Shown here in pieces: positions 1-5,356 of a DNA stretch of 5,356 nt; position 1 is the first letter of the stretch; each line of letters begins with the position of its first letter. Below the pieces are notes generated by a model. That model was given only the letters and a program-made list of their open reading frames with translations, made no database searches and was not told where the DNA came from. The DNA comes from an uncultured Bacteroides sp. (GTDB lineage Bacteria > Bacteroidota > Bacteroidia > Bacteroidales > Bacteroidaceae). Position numbers and translations under genes: made by a program. The DNA lies in assembly GCA_900557355.1 (NCBI GenBank), contig USSR01000499.1:1-5356 (forward strand), read 5' to 3'.

Positions 1-945
1 TACTTCGTTGCTTTCGTACTGGCAGGAGAGCCCGCAGCTGATTACCGGAAGAGGTTCTGCACCGAGGTCTTCGCTCAACAGGAAGTATTCGAAGTAACCA
101 AGTCCCAAAGTCTGGAAATAGTCAGGGAAGGCTTTATGTTTGAAGGTGTAGTTCCAGCGGTTTTCATTCAGAGGGCGGTTTTCAACAGGACCTACGGAAT
201 TCTTCCACTGGTAACGGGTTTCAAGACTGTTACCCTCGATGATACAACCACCGGGGAAACGGAATACGCCCGGGTTAAGGTCATAAAGGGCTTGTGCGAG
301 GTCGGCACGCAGGCCATTCTCACGTCCTTTCCAAGTATTCACAGGGAACAGGGAGATATGATCCATATCCACCGTACCACGTGTTTCGAGGACGATACGT
401 AGGCGGGCATGAGCATCTGTGAAAGGAGATTTCAGCACCGCCGTCAGCTTTTGCCAGTTATTGCCGCTGACTTCGATTTCTTTCTTCAACAGATTCTGTG
501 CATTGGAGTTGACAAGCTCGATGGAGAGCTTCATCGGCTTCGCATCCGGCGTGCGGGCATAAACGGAGAAACGATATTCTTCACCTTGCTTCACACCGAT
601 GCCGCGGTAACCTTCATTATCCAGTCCGGCGCGCAGCAGACGACCATCGTTCACTACGCGTACATAGTGAGGATTGCGGTCAAAACAAGGATTTGCATCC
701 TGAACGGTTACATTACCGAAAGGCACCCAACCCACGAAAGGTTGTGGGAATTCAAACGAACGGTTCTTTACCAGTTCGGCATACAGACCGCCATCGGCAC
801 CGAAGTTGATATCTTCGAAAAAGATGCCATACATTTCAGGTTGTATCTTTGCCGTCGGTTTAGAAACGTCGACGGTCATTACATGTTGTTGTGCCTGCAT
901 GCTCAAAGCAAGAGACAAAGCAAAAAGGGCAGTTAACTTTCTCAT
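1..945 (-). CDS. GH51 alpha-L-arabinofuranosidase, N-terminal 315 residues (3' end cut by window)
   Basis: Probable secreted exo-enzyme releasing terminal alpha-L-arabinofuranose from arabinan-type side chains in the periplasm or outside the cell. The start is ATG at 943-945, directly followed by a signal peptide (MRKLTALFALSLALSMQA, likely cleaved before QQ). The frame stays open to base 1, so the 3' end is missing. Residues about 38-68 hold the GH51 signature (GIFFEDINFGADGGLYAEL, then NRSFEF). Residues about 75-200 form a CBM4-like beta-sandwich insert ending in DHISLFP. The TIM barrel begins near residue 205 (KGRENGLRADLAQAL, FRFPGGC, then GLGYFEYFLLSEDLGAEP). The window ends before the GNE acid/base and the nucleophile Glu, so catalytic competence cannot be judged. 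It has about 20 extra residues after VGPVENRPL (about 259-279, containing WNYTFKHKAFPDY) that the upstream GH51 lacks, so the two are distinct clades. It lies 9 bp after the upstream GH51 stop, probably in the same operon. The family call is firm; the substrate is inferred. Confidence 0.93.
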   Translation of the reverse strand, partial: MRKLTALFALSLALSMQAQQHVMTVDVSKPTAKIQPEMYGIFFEDINFGADGGLYAELVKNRSFEFPQPFVGWVPFGNVTVQDANPCFDRNPHYVRVVNDGRLLRAGLDNEGYRGIGVKQGEEYRFSVYARTPDAKPMKLSIELVNSNAQNLLKKEIEVSGNNWQKLTAVLKSPFTDAHARLRIVLETRGTVDMDHISLFPVNTWKGRENGLRADLAQALYDLNPGVFRFPGGCIIEGNSLETRYQWKNSVGPVENRPLNENRWNYTFKHKAFPDYFQTLGLGYFEYFLLSEDLGAEPLPVISCGLSCQYESNEV

Positions 946-954
946 TATTATATC
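946..954 (-). promoter_or_regulatory. 9-bp gap and translation initiation region of the downstream GH51 gene
   Basis: The coding strand reads TAA, then GATATAATA, then ATG. It is A/T-rich without a Shine-Dalgarno sequence and too short for a promoter plus leader, although GATATAATA superficially resembles a -10 box. The tail of the preceding gene is A-rich (ending E-K-K-K), which leaves the initiation region unstructured and probably aids initiation. Confidence 0.55.
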
Positions 955-3483
955 TTATTTTTTCTTTTCAATATTCTGATGGATACGTATCACCGTAAAC
1001 GAATAAGCAGGCATAGAGTAAGAAAAGTCATTTCCTTCTACCTTGAAATCAGAAGAAACGGGTTTAGCTCCTCTGTCTTTCGGATCACCTGTCAATATCG
1101 TTTTTGTAGCCGAAGGATTTACCAAAGTAATTCCGTCCAACTTCACCTGGGAAGAAACTTCCACCGGAAGCATATTCACTAACTTCACGATATAATCTCC
1201 GGTATTAGCGTCTTTCACAACTGATACTCCGACACGTTTCTTCACGGCATCCCAGCCATTATTCAGTTTTACCGTAGAAGACAGGTATTCGGTACCGGCG
1301 TTCTGACCATACATCTGCTGGGTATAGTAGCCTACTGTGGGTTTTACTTCCGCATTATTAAAGTAGATTAAATCCGGATTCCATTGTGTATGGCCTTCTT
1401 TAGCCAATAGAGGAGCATAAGAAGTCATTTCTACTACATCACCGTTACGTTCTACGGCAGTCAGGTAGAGAGCTTCGGCAAGTGCAGTTTCTACATTATT
1501 GGGGCGTCCCGGCAGGTGAGCGGCGTATTCGCCCAAATAAACTTTCGCTTTGCTACGGTCGTAATGGTCGTAATATTCCTGATTGTGAATCATCCAACCC
1601 GGTTCTACATAGTAGTGTTCATCTACCATCGGTACACCCAGTTCGGTAGCAAGATCCCAACCTACTTCATAATCCGTACCTTCGTAGAACGGACCGGTAG
1701 TACCAATCACGGTAACTTCAGGATGTTTTGCTTTTACGGCATCGAATATCATCTTAAAGCGTTCCACGAAGACAGGTGTAATCATGTCCTCATTACCAAT
1801 ACCGATGAACTTCAGGTTGAATGGTTTCGGATGTCCGGCTTCCGCACGCTTCTTACCCCACACGGTTTTGCGGGCATCTCCGTTGGCATATTCTATCAGG
1901 TCGAGAACATCTTGGATGTACTGATCCATTTCTTCCATCGGAATACCACCCTGCTGTCCCATGCAAGTCAGTTCATCCTTGGAATGGTGGGCGCAGGTAC
2001 CAGAGTTCTGACAAGGTACACCGGCTGCAAGCACAGGTACGGGTTCCGCACCCATATCTTCACAGAACAAGAAGTATTCGTGGTATCCCAGACCGCGTGT
2101 CTGATGGTATCCCCAAAGATTGCGGAGCGGCTTACGGGCTTCCAACGGACCGATAGAGCCTTTCCAATCATAAATATTATCTATTCCATCGCCATGAGCC
2201 ACACAACCGCCGGGAAAACGTACGAAACGGGGATGCAGGTCGGCAAGCGTTTGTGCCAGATCAGCACGAAGTCCGTTCTTACGACCTTTGAAGGTCTTTT
2301 GCGGAAAGAGGGAAATCATATCCAGCGCATACTTGCTGACAGCCTGGGGAACAATGGACAAAGAGGCAGCAGCCGCATCGCTTGTGGCTATCAAGACTGC
2401 TTTCTGTTGTTTCCACTCTTTAGATGTTACGTTTACGGCAGTTTGTGCTATAATTGTTCCATCTTTATCAACCAAGTTCACAAGTACCTTGCCTCCTTTA
2501 CCCTCAAGCACTTTACCAAAGAGTGAGAAGTCATATTTCTCACCTTTCTTCAAGGCTATGCCATCAAAACCGGCATTTCTAAGTCCCACACCCGGACTCT
2601 CTATCACATCTAACACAGCGTAGTGCGGATTATTGGGATGCAGCGGAGCGTCTGTCTCAATCGAAAACGTCCCGAAATTCTCACCGATCATATCCCAGGA
2701 GTGAGTACTATTCCAGTTCTGATCGTTACCACGGTCAGTCGGAGTGTATTCAAAGTCACGGTTCTGAACCAGTTCGGCATACAAGCCACCGTCAGCTCCA
2801 TAGTTGATATCCTCAAAGAAAATACCAATCAGATGCTTGCTGATTTCTTTCGCCTGACCTGCATTCACCTGAATAGTAGCCTCTACAGGCTTGAGGTTGG
2901 CAAAACGGACAGGGTCTTGCTCGGTACGCTCGGCATTCAGTGACTGGCGGTATTTCTTATGTTCGGCATAGCGGATGATCTGCTGCACGGTAGTATAGGG
3001 AACTTCCTGTACCCAGCCTTCTTCTTCGGAACCATTCACCAATACCTTCTTCTGAGTGGTGGGATACACATCTTTGGGTTCATACTTGCTACGTTCTTCG
3101 GGAGAGAAATAACTCTGTGCTTCCCACTTCTGCAAGTCGGAAGAGGTTACATAGGCAAGTGCCTTACCGGTATTCGTAGCTTCCCAGATGCAATGCCATT
3201 TGCCATCGGCACGGGTTTGCATCAAATGGGGCTTGAACATAGTCTTTGCCCGTCCCCACGGACCAAAGTCGGAATTCACATAGGCAAATCCATTAGCTAC
3301 GCTAAACCACTTCTCTCCGTCGGGACTCCAGGCAAACTTCAGGCCACTTCGTCCGTCACGGTTCGAATAGGAAAAGAGGTACACCTGATTCGGTTCATTC
3401 GTCACGCCCTCCACCTTTGCCTGCACAGGGAAGACAAAAGACAGAAGTAAACATACACTTAAAAATCTAATCAATCTGTTCAT
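955..3483 (-). CDS. GH51 alpha-L-arabinofuranosidase with degenerate N-terminal GH43-like module (842 aa, complete)
   Basis: Secreted retaining alpha-L-arabinofuranosidase, expected to remove Araf branches or chain ends. The start is ATG at 3481-3483, followed by a signal peptide (about residues 1-22, ending PVQA before KVEG). The Cys at 11 sits inside the hydrophobic core without a proper lipobox, so it is not an obvious lipoprotein. Residues about 33-126 resemble the first blades of a GH43 propeller (YLFSY, SPDGEKW, FKPHL, SSDLQKW) with Lys84 where the catalytic Asp should be. A linker with a helical stretch follows (about 127-203). GH51 proper runs from about 204: GIFFEDINYGADGGLYAEL, a CBM4-like beta-sandwich (about 265-393), then the TIM barrel from about 398 (FVRFPGGC). 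The acid/base is Glu565 in GIGNED (codon 1789-1791) and the likely nucleophile is Glu652 in YLGEYA (codon 1528-1530). The C-terminal beta-sandwich reaches about 835. A Cys/His-rich loop lies at 491-507. The protein exceeds the roughly 500-660 residues usual for the family because of the N-terminal module. It is the middle gene of a three-gene operon, and both catalytic residues are intact. Confidence 0.96.
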   Translation of the reverse strand: MNRLIRFLSVCLLLSFVFPVQAKVEGVTNEPNQVYLFSYSNRDGRSGLKFAWSPDGEKWFSVANGFAYVNSDFGPWGRAKTMFKPHLMQTRADGKWHCIWEATNTGKALAYVTSSDLQKWEAQSYFSPEERSKYEPKDVYPTTQKKVLVNGSEEEGWVQEVPYTTVQQIIRYAEHKKYRQSLNAERTEQDPVRFANLKPVEATIQVNAGQAKEISKHLIGIFFEDINYGADGGLYAELVQNRDFEYTPTDRGNDQNWNSTHSWDMIGENFGTFSIETDAPLHPNNPHYAVLDVIESPGVGLRNAGFDGIALKKGEKYDFSLFGKVLEGKGGKVLVNLVDKDGTIIAQTAVNVTSKEWKQQKAVLIATSDAAAASLSIVPQAVSKYALDMISLFPQKTFKGRKNGLRADLAQTLADLHPRFVRFPGGCVAHGDGIDNIYDWKGSIGPLEARKPLRNLWGYHQTRGLGYHEYFLFCEDMGAEPVPVLAAGVPCQNSGTCAHHSKDELTCMGQQGGIPMEEMDQYIQDVLDLIEYANGDARKTVWGKKRAEAGHPKPFNLKFIGIGNEDMITPVFVERFKMIFDAVKAKHPEVTVIGTTGPFYEGTDYEVGWDLATELGVPMVDEHYYVEPGWMIHNQEYYDHYDRSKAKVYLGEYAAHLPGRPNNVETALAEALYLTAVERNGDVVEMTSYAPLLAKEGHTQWNPDLIYFNNAEVKPTVGYYTQQMYGQNAGTEYLSSTVKLNNGWDAVKKRVGVSVVKDANTGDYIVKLVNMLPVEVSSQVKLDGITLVNPSATKTILTGDPKDRGAKPVSSDFKVEGNDFSYSMPAYSFTVIRIHQNIEKKK
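3106..3387 (-). other. Truncated, catalytically dead GH43-like module fused to GH51
   Basis: Residues about 33-126 of the 842-residue GH51. By eye it aligns with the start of the intact GH43 domain in the upstream gene: YLFSY with YLFTY, AWSPDGEKW with AVSDDGYTF, FKPHLMQTRADGKWHCIW with IRDPHIYRAPDGTFYIAM, and VTSSDLQKWE with MKSKDLVNWT. Only about two blades' worth of sequence is present before the linker. The base Asp is Lys84 (codon 3232-3234), and no counterparts of the second Asp or the Glu follow. It cannot hydrolyse sugar as a GH43; a structural or sugar-binding role is a guess. Confidence 0.7.
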
Positions 3484-3499
3484 GGTATTATTTATCGGG
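3484..3499 (-). promoter_or_regulatory. 16-bp gap and translation initiation region of the middle GH51 gene
   Basis: The stop of the GH97-GH43 gene and the ATG of the GH51 gene are separated by 16 bases (CCCGATAAATAATACC on the coding strand). There is no purine-rich Shine-Dalgarno motif; the A/T-rich leader is typical of Bacteroidetes. There is no room for a separate promoter or terminator, which supports co-transcription. Confidence 0.6.
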
Positions 3500-5356
3500 T
3501 TATTTGTTTTTCCAGTACTTTCTCAGCTTCTCAGCCTCTTTCTTAGTGATGTGGATTACTGCTCCATGTTTCGGTGAAGAGAAGTTAGTCGCCTTCATCA
3601 CACCCTCATTGAAGTGTCCCAGATCTTTGAAATTCACAAAATCAGTGGTTTCACTGAAACCGAAATTATGAGGATTGATGCCATAGATGTCATACATTAC
3701 CACCCATTTGTCTTCGCCAATGCGCTTCCACATGTTAGGAGCTTCGCAGGCCTTCGGCTCCGGGTCTACCCATTCCGGCAGGTAAGTATATCCACGGTTG
3801 ATATATTTCGAAACAGCTTGTTTGATGCCCGGTGTGACATCGTGAGCAACGTAAAACATGTGATATTTATCATCTACTTTCGTGATGTCGGCATCGATAG
3901 CTGATTTGGTAGCATCGGGATATTGGAACAATAAGCGGGGTTCTGTTTCCAGACCGTCGAAGTCTTCGTTTACATAAGCATAGTACAGCATATTCCGTGC
4001 ATTGCCCATGCGCATGGTGAAGTAGATCATTATTCTGCCTGCATGTTCATCGTAGACCAGTTCAGGTGCCCAAGCACAACCTATCTCATCATATCCGGGA
4101 AAAGTCTTGTCAATACGGACCACATGGTGTGTCCAGTTTACAAGGTCTTTTGATTTCATCAGGACAAAACCACGGTTGTTGCCCCAGCCGTATTTGGCTC
4201 CATCACGCTCCCACTCGGTGTTGCGCAGACCTTTCTGCTGGGCAAAGATGTGCAGGTCGGTCATGGCAATGTAGAAAGTACCATCCGGTGCACGATAGAT
4301 ATGCGGATCACGGATACCTTTCTGTTCGGCAATCGTATCACCGGCAATAATGGGCTGACCGTTATTTACATCCGTAAATGTATATCCGTCATCACTGACT
4401 GCGAAATATAAACTATGTGTATCATCTTTGAAATAGGTAAACAGATAGGCTCCCATTTCCTTTTCATTCGTTTTCCAATCCTGAACCAGTACGGCACCAC
4501 CTTGCGGTTGGAGGGTCAGTTGGAATTTGCCGTCAGCTTTCAGTTTCAGAGTTTGCAACTGAGGTTGCAGTTCTTTATCATCATTATAGAATGAAAGAGT
4601 CTGTCCTGCCAGCATAGGCAATTCGAGTTTCAGTTTCAGCACTTCTTTTGTACCGTTAACAGCCGCTACATACCATTGCTTACCGTGACGACGTGCAACG
4701 ACTGCATATTTTCCAGGATAACCATCAATAAAGCGTGTTTCATCCCACGTAGTAGGCACCTGTTTCATAAAGTCCAAACAAACTTGCGGGGCATCTGTCA
4801 GATTGTTGGGTGCCAAAGCATAATTCTGAATAGGGTTCTGGAACAATACAGCTGTTGCTAACTGGAATACATCCGTCGTGCGACGGGTAGTTCCGCCATT
4901 GTTTCCCCGGTTCAAACGCTTGTTCAGGAAAGTACCGCCAAATTCCATGCTGCCCACCGCATTACGGATAAAAGGATGCAGGCAGGCATTGAAAGCCTCT
5001 TCATCACAGAAATGTTGGTTGAAAATCAGATTCTCGGAAGCCAGTACCGCTTCGCTGCCTACATAGTTGGGATACATCCGCTCCCATCCGCGAGGCACTG
5101 TACAGCCGTGGAAGATTACCATCAGACCGTGATCGTCAGCATCACTCAGAATACCTTCGTACAAACGCATGGTTTCCTGTTTGTCTCCACCGAAGAAATC
5201 GACTTTGATACCTTTCACGCCCAGGCTGCGGAGCCATTTCATCTCCCGCTTGCGGACAATCGGGTTATCCATGCAATTGACCGGTCCCTGTTCGATATCG
5301 TTCCAGTAACCGCTGGAGCTGTACCACAGGAATACATCCACCTGCTTGCTATGCGT
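3500..5356 (-). CDS. GH97-GH43 fusion glycoside hydrolase (5' end cut by window)
   Basis: The frame is open from base 5356 to TAA at 3500-3502, giving 618 visible residues. The in-frame GTG at 5339-5341 is internal and not a start, because homologous sequence (THSKQ) precedes it. Residues 1 to about 292 are the C-terminal half of a GH97 barrel plus its beta-sandwich: VFLWYSSSG, GIKVDFF with Asp53 (codon 5198-5200) in the nucleophile position of the retaining GH97 subgroup, HGCTVPRGWERMYPN, Glu102 in GSEAV as candidate acid/base, and GSMEFGG (Glu138). That subgroup includes alpha-galactosidases and beta-L-arabinopyranosidases. Residues about 303-617 form a complete GH43 propeller. Its expected triad is Asp350 in RDPHI (base), Asp488 in AIDADI (pKa modulator) and Glu538 in CEAPNMWKR (acid), with WAPELVYD also present. 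Both parts look active, implying a two-activity enzyme. A complete GH97 needs roughly 350 more residues upstream, where a signal peptide would be expected. It is the first visible gene of the operon, 16 bp before the GH51 gene. Family calls are strong; which sugar each domain cleaves is inferred. Confidence 0.92.
   Translation of the reverse strand, partial: THSKQVDVFLWYSSSGYWNDIEQGPVNCMDNPIVRKREMKWLRSLGVKGIKVDFFGGDKQETMRLYEGILSDADDHGLMVIFHGCTVPRGWERMYPNYVGSEAVLASENLIFNQHFCDEEAFNACLHPFIRNAVGSMEFGGTFLNKRLNRGNNGGTTRRTTDVFQLATAVLFQNPIQNYALAPNNLTDAPQVCLDFMKQVPTTWDETRFIDGYPGKYAVVARRHGKQWYVAAVNGTKEVLKLKLELPMLAGQTLSFYNDDKELQPQLQTLKLKADGKFQLTLQPQGGAVLVQDWKTNEKEMGAYLFTYFKDDTHSLYFAVSDDGYTFTDVNNGQPIIAGDTIAEQKGIRDPHIYRAPDGTFYIAMTDLHIFAQQKGLRNTEWERDGAKYGWGNNRGFVLMKSKDLVNWTHHVVRIDKTFPGYDEIGCAWAPELVYDEHAGRIMIYFTMRMGNARNMLYYAYVNEDFDGLETEPRLLFQYPDATKSAIDADITKVDDKYHMFYVAHDVTPGIKQAVSKYINRGYTYLPEWVDPEPKACEAPNMWKRIGEDKWVVMYDIYGINPHNFGFSETTDFVNFKDLGHFNEGVMKATNFSSPKHGAVIHITKKEAEKLRKYWKNK
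3503..4450 (-). other. GH43 five-bladed beta-propeller domain
   Basis: This is the C-terminal domain of the fusion gene (visible residues about 303-617). The expected GH43 triad is present in order: Asp (codon 4307-4309), Asp (3893-3895) and Glu (3743-3745). The repeated S-x-D-G/D-L-x-x-W blade edges (SDDGYTF, SKDLVNW, TTDFVNF) support a propeller. GH43 covers inverting arabinofuranosidases, xylosidases, arabinanases and galactosidases, and I cannot assign a subfamily by eye. The domain ends in a basic tail (KLRKYWKNK). Confidence 0.88.
4481..5356 (-). other. GH97 catalytic C-terminal part and beta-sandwich domain
   Basis: This is the domain segment within the fusion gene (visible residues 1-292). 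The Asp in KVDFF marks the retaining GH97 type, whose characterised members act on alpha-galactosides and, in some Bacteroides proteins, beta-L-arabinopyranosides. The inverting, SusB-like alpha-glucosidase branch uses glutamates instead. The segment carries MEFGG where many GH97 proteins have MD(Y/F)TP, which suggests a divergent subgroup. The beta-sandwich closes around GGAVLVQDW, and the GH43 domain starts within about ten residues, leaving almost no linker. Confidence 0.85.

Noticed and set aside
409..936. Plus-strand open frame of 175 codons
   Set aside because: It is antisense to the downstream GH51 N-terminal region, which has a signal peptide and clear family motifs. The translated product looks like nothing known.
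946..954. GATATAATA as a -10 promoter element for the last gene
   Set aside because: It abuts the start codon, leaves no transcribed leader, and has no supporting -33/-7 Bacteroides-type arrangement in view. It is better read as an A/T-rich initiation region.
1516..2526. Long open frame (336 codons) on the plus strand opposite the middle GH51 gene
   Set aside because: It lies wholly antisense to the conserved GH51 catalytic domain, its translation shows no recognisable domain, and it is explained by codon bias in the real gene.
770..2825. Direct repeat at DNA level between about 770-825 and 2768-2823
   Set aside because: The shared stretch encodes the conserved GH51 signature in both genes (FFEDIN to YAELV), and most of the base differences look synonymous, so it reflects protein family conservation and not a repeat element.
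2959..3450. Plus-strand open frame of 163 codons
   Set aside because: It is antisense to the signal peptide and GH43-like module of the middle gene; no motif or plausible gene context supports it.
11..3483. Lipoprotein signal in the middle GH51 (Cys11)
   Set aside because: The Cys is preceded by Val at the -1 position and followed by a continuing hydrophobic core, so it does not fit a lipobox; a signal peptidase I site after PVQA fits better.
5339..5341. GTG as the start codon of the GH97-GH43 gene
   Set aside because: The frame is open upstream to the window edge, and a start here would begin in the middle of the GH97 barrel with no signal peptide.

Overview
The window is a tightly packed stretch of three glycoside hydrolase genes, all on the minus strand. 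It reads like part of a polysaccharide utilization locus (PUL) from a gut-type Bacteroidales, with Bacteroides or a close relative most likely. The reasons are the GH97/GH43/GH51 combination, signal peptides leading into large exo-glycosidases, moderate GC content, and translation starts preceded by A/T-rich sequence instead of a Shine-Dalgarno motif. No SusC/SusD pair, regulator, RNA gene, mobile element or CRISPR array is visible. The genus is an inference from sequence style; no database was searched.

In transcription order (right to left): (1) 3500-5356 is a 5'-truncated gene for a fusion of the C-terminal part of a GH97 enzyme (alpha-galactosidase / beta-L-arabinopyranosidase type, with the Asp of the retaining subgroup) to a complete GH43 five-bladed propeller. 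(2) After 16 bp, 955-3483 encodes a complete, secreted 842-residue GH51 alpha-L-arabinofuranosidase. It carries an unusual N-terminal module that looks like only the first blades of a GH43 domain, with the catalytic Asp replaced by Lys. (3) After 9 bp, 1-945 encodes the first 315 residues of a second, differently built GH51 arabinofuranosidase, cut off by the window edge before its catalytic glutamates.

The short gaps and common strand imply one operon transcribed from a promoter beyond position 5356. Together the enzymes would remove alpha-L-arabinofuranose (GH51, GH51, GH43) and alpha-galactose or beta-L-arabinopyranose caps (GH97) from a plant polysaccharide such as arabinan, arabinogalactan or a complex arabinoxylan. 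Product families are well supported by motifs; the exact substrate is inferred.

The most interesting points are the GH97-GH43 fusion and the truncated, catalytically dead GH43-like module on the neighbouring GH51. That module aligns with the intact GH43 next door. No wholly new system is evident; these are variations on carbohydrate-degrading loci. There is no gene-free stretch longer than 16 bp.
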